From: Pedobacter sp. UBA4863
Lineage (GTDB): Bacteria > Bacteroidota > Bacteroidia > Sphingobacteriales > Sphingobacteriaceae
Reading direction: 5' to 3'
Assembly (NCBI RefSeq): GCF_002399615.1
Contig: NZ_DHDZ01000036.1
Location: 4,107-68,106 of the forward strand
Length of the DNA: 64,000 bases
Shown here: positions 63,010-64,000 of the stretch, piece after piece
Numbering within the stretch: the first letter of the stretch is position 1
Layout of the letters: every line of letters starts with the position of its first letter
Position numbers and translations under genes: made by a program
Notes under the pieces: generated by a model
Databases searched by the model: none
What the model was told of the DNA's origin: nothing
The model's input: the letters and a program-made list of their open reading frames with translations, nothing else

Positions 63010-64000
63010 ATGATGAAAATTTTTACAAAACTTTTAACATTAATAGCGCTAAGCCTACTAACTACAGAAGCTATGGCACAAATTTTTGTAGATGCCAGTA
63101 AAACCAGTGGAGGTAATAATGGAACATCTTGGACTGATGCCTACACAGATTTACAGTTAGCTTTAGATGACCCAAACCTCATCACTATCGGCCAAATTTG
63201 GGTGGCTAAGGGAATTTACAAACCATCTAAAACTTTTGGAGGGGCGGTAGAAAGTCCCGTTTCTAGAGACGCTACGTTTGTACTTCCACAAGGGGTAAGA
63301 ATTTACGGTGGTTTTGCTGGAACCGAAGGTTTTCTTTCACAAAGAGATGCTCTTAAGGTACATACGGATAATAAAACAACGCTAAGTGGAGATTTTAATG
63401 AGGATGATGGGGTATCTACAGATGCAAAGGGTATAGTTACAGGCATTACAAATAATGGAGAAAACGCTTATCACGTAGTAGTTTCGTACAATAATACCGC
63501 TACTACAGTTTTAGACGGTTTTACTATTAGTGGAGGTAATGCAGATGGTGCGGGGAGCATCACACCCGAAAGTGGTTACGCAGTTCCTAAAAACCAAGGT
63601 GGGGGTATTTTCCTTCGTAAGAGTAGCCCTGTGTTAAACAATCTAATTGTTAAAAATAATAATGCTACAGCGGCTCAAGCCGGCTCTGGAATGTATATTC
63701 ATGGAGGAAAACAAAACTTAAATCCTATTTCAACAGATTTAATTTCTATTACGCAAACTACGTTTTTAAATAACCATGCTCCAAATGCTGTGCATGCAAA
63801 CACCTATAATCATGGAGCAGGAGCTGGTGTTTTCATCGCTGCTGAGAGCGCAACTTATATTGCTAATGTTGCTATTTCAGATTGTACATTTTCAGGAAAT
63901 TTTTCAAAAGGTATTGGAGCATTAAGACCTGGTGGAAATGTTAATCTAACTGTTAGTGGTTCCACATTTTATCGAAATAGAGCTACTTATGGAGGTGCTG
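63010..64000 (+). CDS. Secreted beta-helix protein, partial (cut by window end)
   Basis: An open frame starts at ATG 63010 and runs to the window end with no stop (330 codons). It has a signal peptide (about 1-24, TTEAMAQ) and then a right-handed beta-helix of the pectate-lyase/polymorphic-outer-membrane-protein type: IFVDASKTSGGNNGTSWTDA, IYGGFAGTE, LDGFTISGGNADG, QGGGIFLRKSSPVLNNLIVK, and two further coils. The GGNNGTSWTDAYTDLQLAL start is typical of large adhesin-like Bacteroidota proteins with a C-terminal sorting domain, which would be outside the window. It is 67 bases from the hydrolase gene. Confidence 0.85.
   Translation, partial: MMKIFTKLLTLIALSLLTTEAMAQIFVDASKTSGGNNGTSWTDAYTDLQLALDDPNLITIGQIWVAKGIYKPSKTFGGAVESPVSRDATFVLPQGVRIYGGFAGTEGFLSQRDALKVHTDNKTTLSGDFNEDDGVSTDAKGIVTGITNNGENAYHVVVSYNNTATTVLDGFTISGGNADGAGSITPESGYAVPKNQGGGIFLRKSSPVLNNLIVKNNNATAAQAGSGMYIHGGKQNLNPISTDLISITQTTFLNNHAPNAVHANTYNHGAGAGVFIAAESATYIANVAISDCTFSGNFSKGIGALRPGGNVNLTVSGSTFYRNRATYGGA

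Noticed and set aside
1..64000. CRISPR array or cas genes
   Set aside because: No regularly spaced direct repeats of 25-40 bases and no Cas-like proteins were seen anywhere in the window.
1..64000. Intact insertion sequence or transposase
   Set aside because: No transposase with a DDE or HUH motif and no flanked terminal inverted repeats were found; only short hairpin repeats and a small HTH protein.

Overview
The window looks like chromosomal DNA of a glycan- and peptide-foraging member of the Bacteroidota, most likely family Sphingobacteriaceae (Pedobacter-like). The evidence is four SusC/SusD pairs, many lipoproteins with the CKK or similar start after the signal peptide, TTG-N19-TAnnTTTG promoters, an ECF sigma/FecR pair of the Bacteroidetes type, and generally weak Shine-Dalgarno sequences. 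The genus is an inference from gene style, not from a marker gene comparison.

Layout. 1-8652: SusC/SusD pair followed by a surface lipoprotein (probably DUF4623) and a GHL10-type glycoside hydrolase lipoprotein. 8819-14132: a second SusC/SusD pair with no enzymes attached; both SusC genes share an upstream promoter-like element. 14157-20810: housekeeping block with a 71-residue protein, an S41 (CtpA-like) protease, a [2Fe-2S] ferredoxin with its NADPH reductase, an LpxH-type lipid A phosphatase, a secreted beta-propeller-like protein and release factor 1. 20881-24333: tRNA-Asp, then a 0.73 kb gene-free stretch with a 127-nt hairpin-forming element, then five small AT-rich orphan genes (two lipoproteins, two membrane proteins, a secreted KTSC-domain protein) and a small HTH gene.

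24368-44055 is a complete alpha-glucan (starch/maltodextrin) utilisation locus: LacI regulator, two perfect LacI-type operators, SusC, SusD, SusE-like binding lipoprotein, GH31 alpha-glucosidase, three GH13 enzymes, beta-phosphoglucomutase, GH65 maltose phosphorylase and a sugar:cation MFS importer. Starch is bound and cut at the surface, oligosaccharides pass SusC, are trimmed in the periplasm, and maltose is imported and split by phosphate to glucose and beta-glucose-1-phosphate, which the mutase turns into glucose-6-phosphate.

44056-44776 is gene-free and holds a partial copy of the tRNA-Asp 3' end, so 21.0-44.6 kb may once have been (or still be) an element integrated at tRNA-Asp. Then come a cardiolipin synthase and a convergent metallo-beta-lactamase-fold hydrolase. 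47625-64000 is an ECF-controlled import locus: sigma factor, FecR anti-sigma, SusC with STN signalling domain, SusD, a zinc metallohydrolase lipoprotein, two DUF4302 lipoproteins, two S9-type peptidases, a PBP4-type DD-carboxypeptidase and the start of a secreted beta-helix protein cut by the window end. Identical GTCACCC-N16-CGTC elements precede both the anti-sigma gene and this susC, and are the best candidate for the cognate sigma promoter. The cargo points to peptides or peptide cross-linked material rather than a plain polysaccharide.
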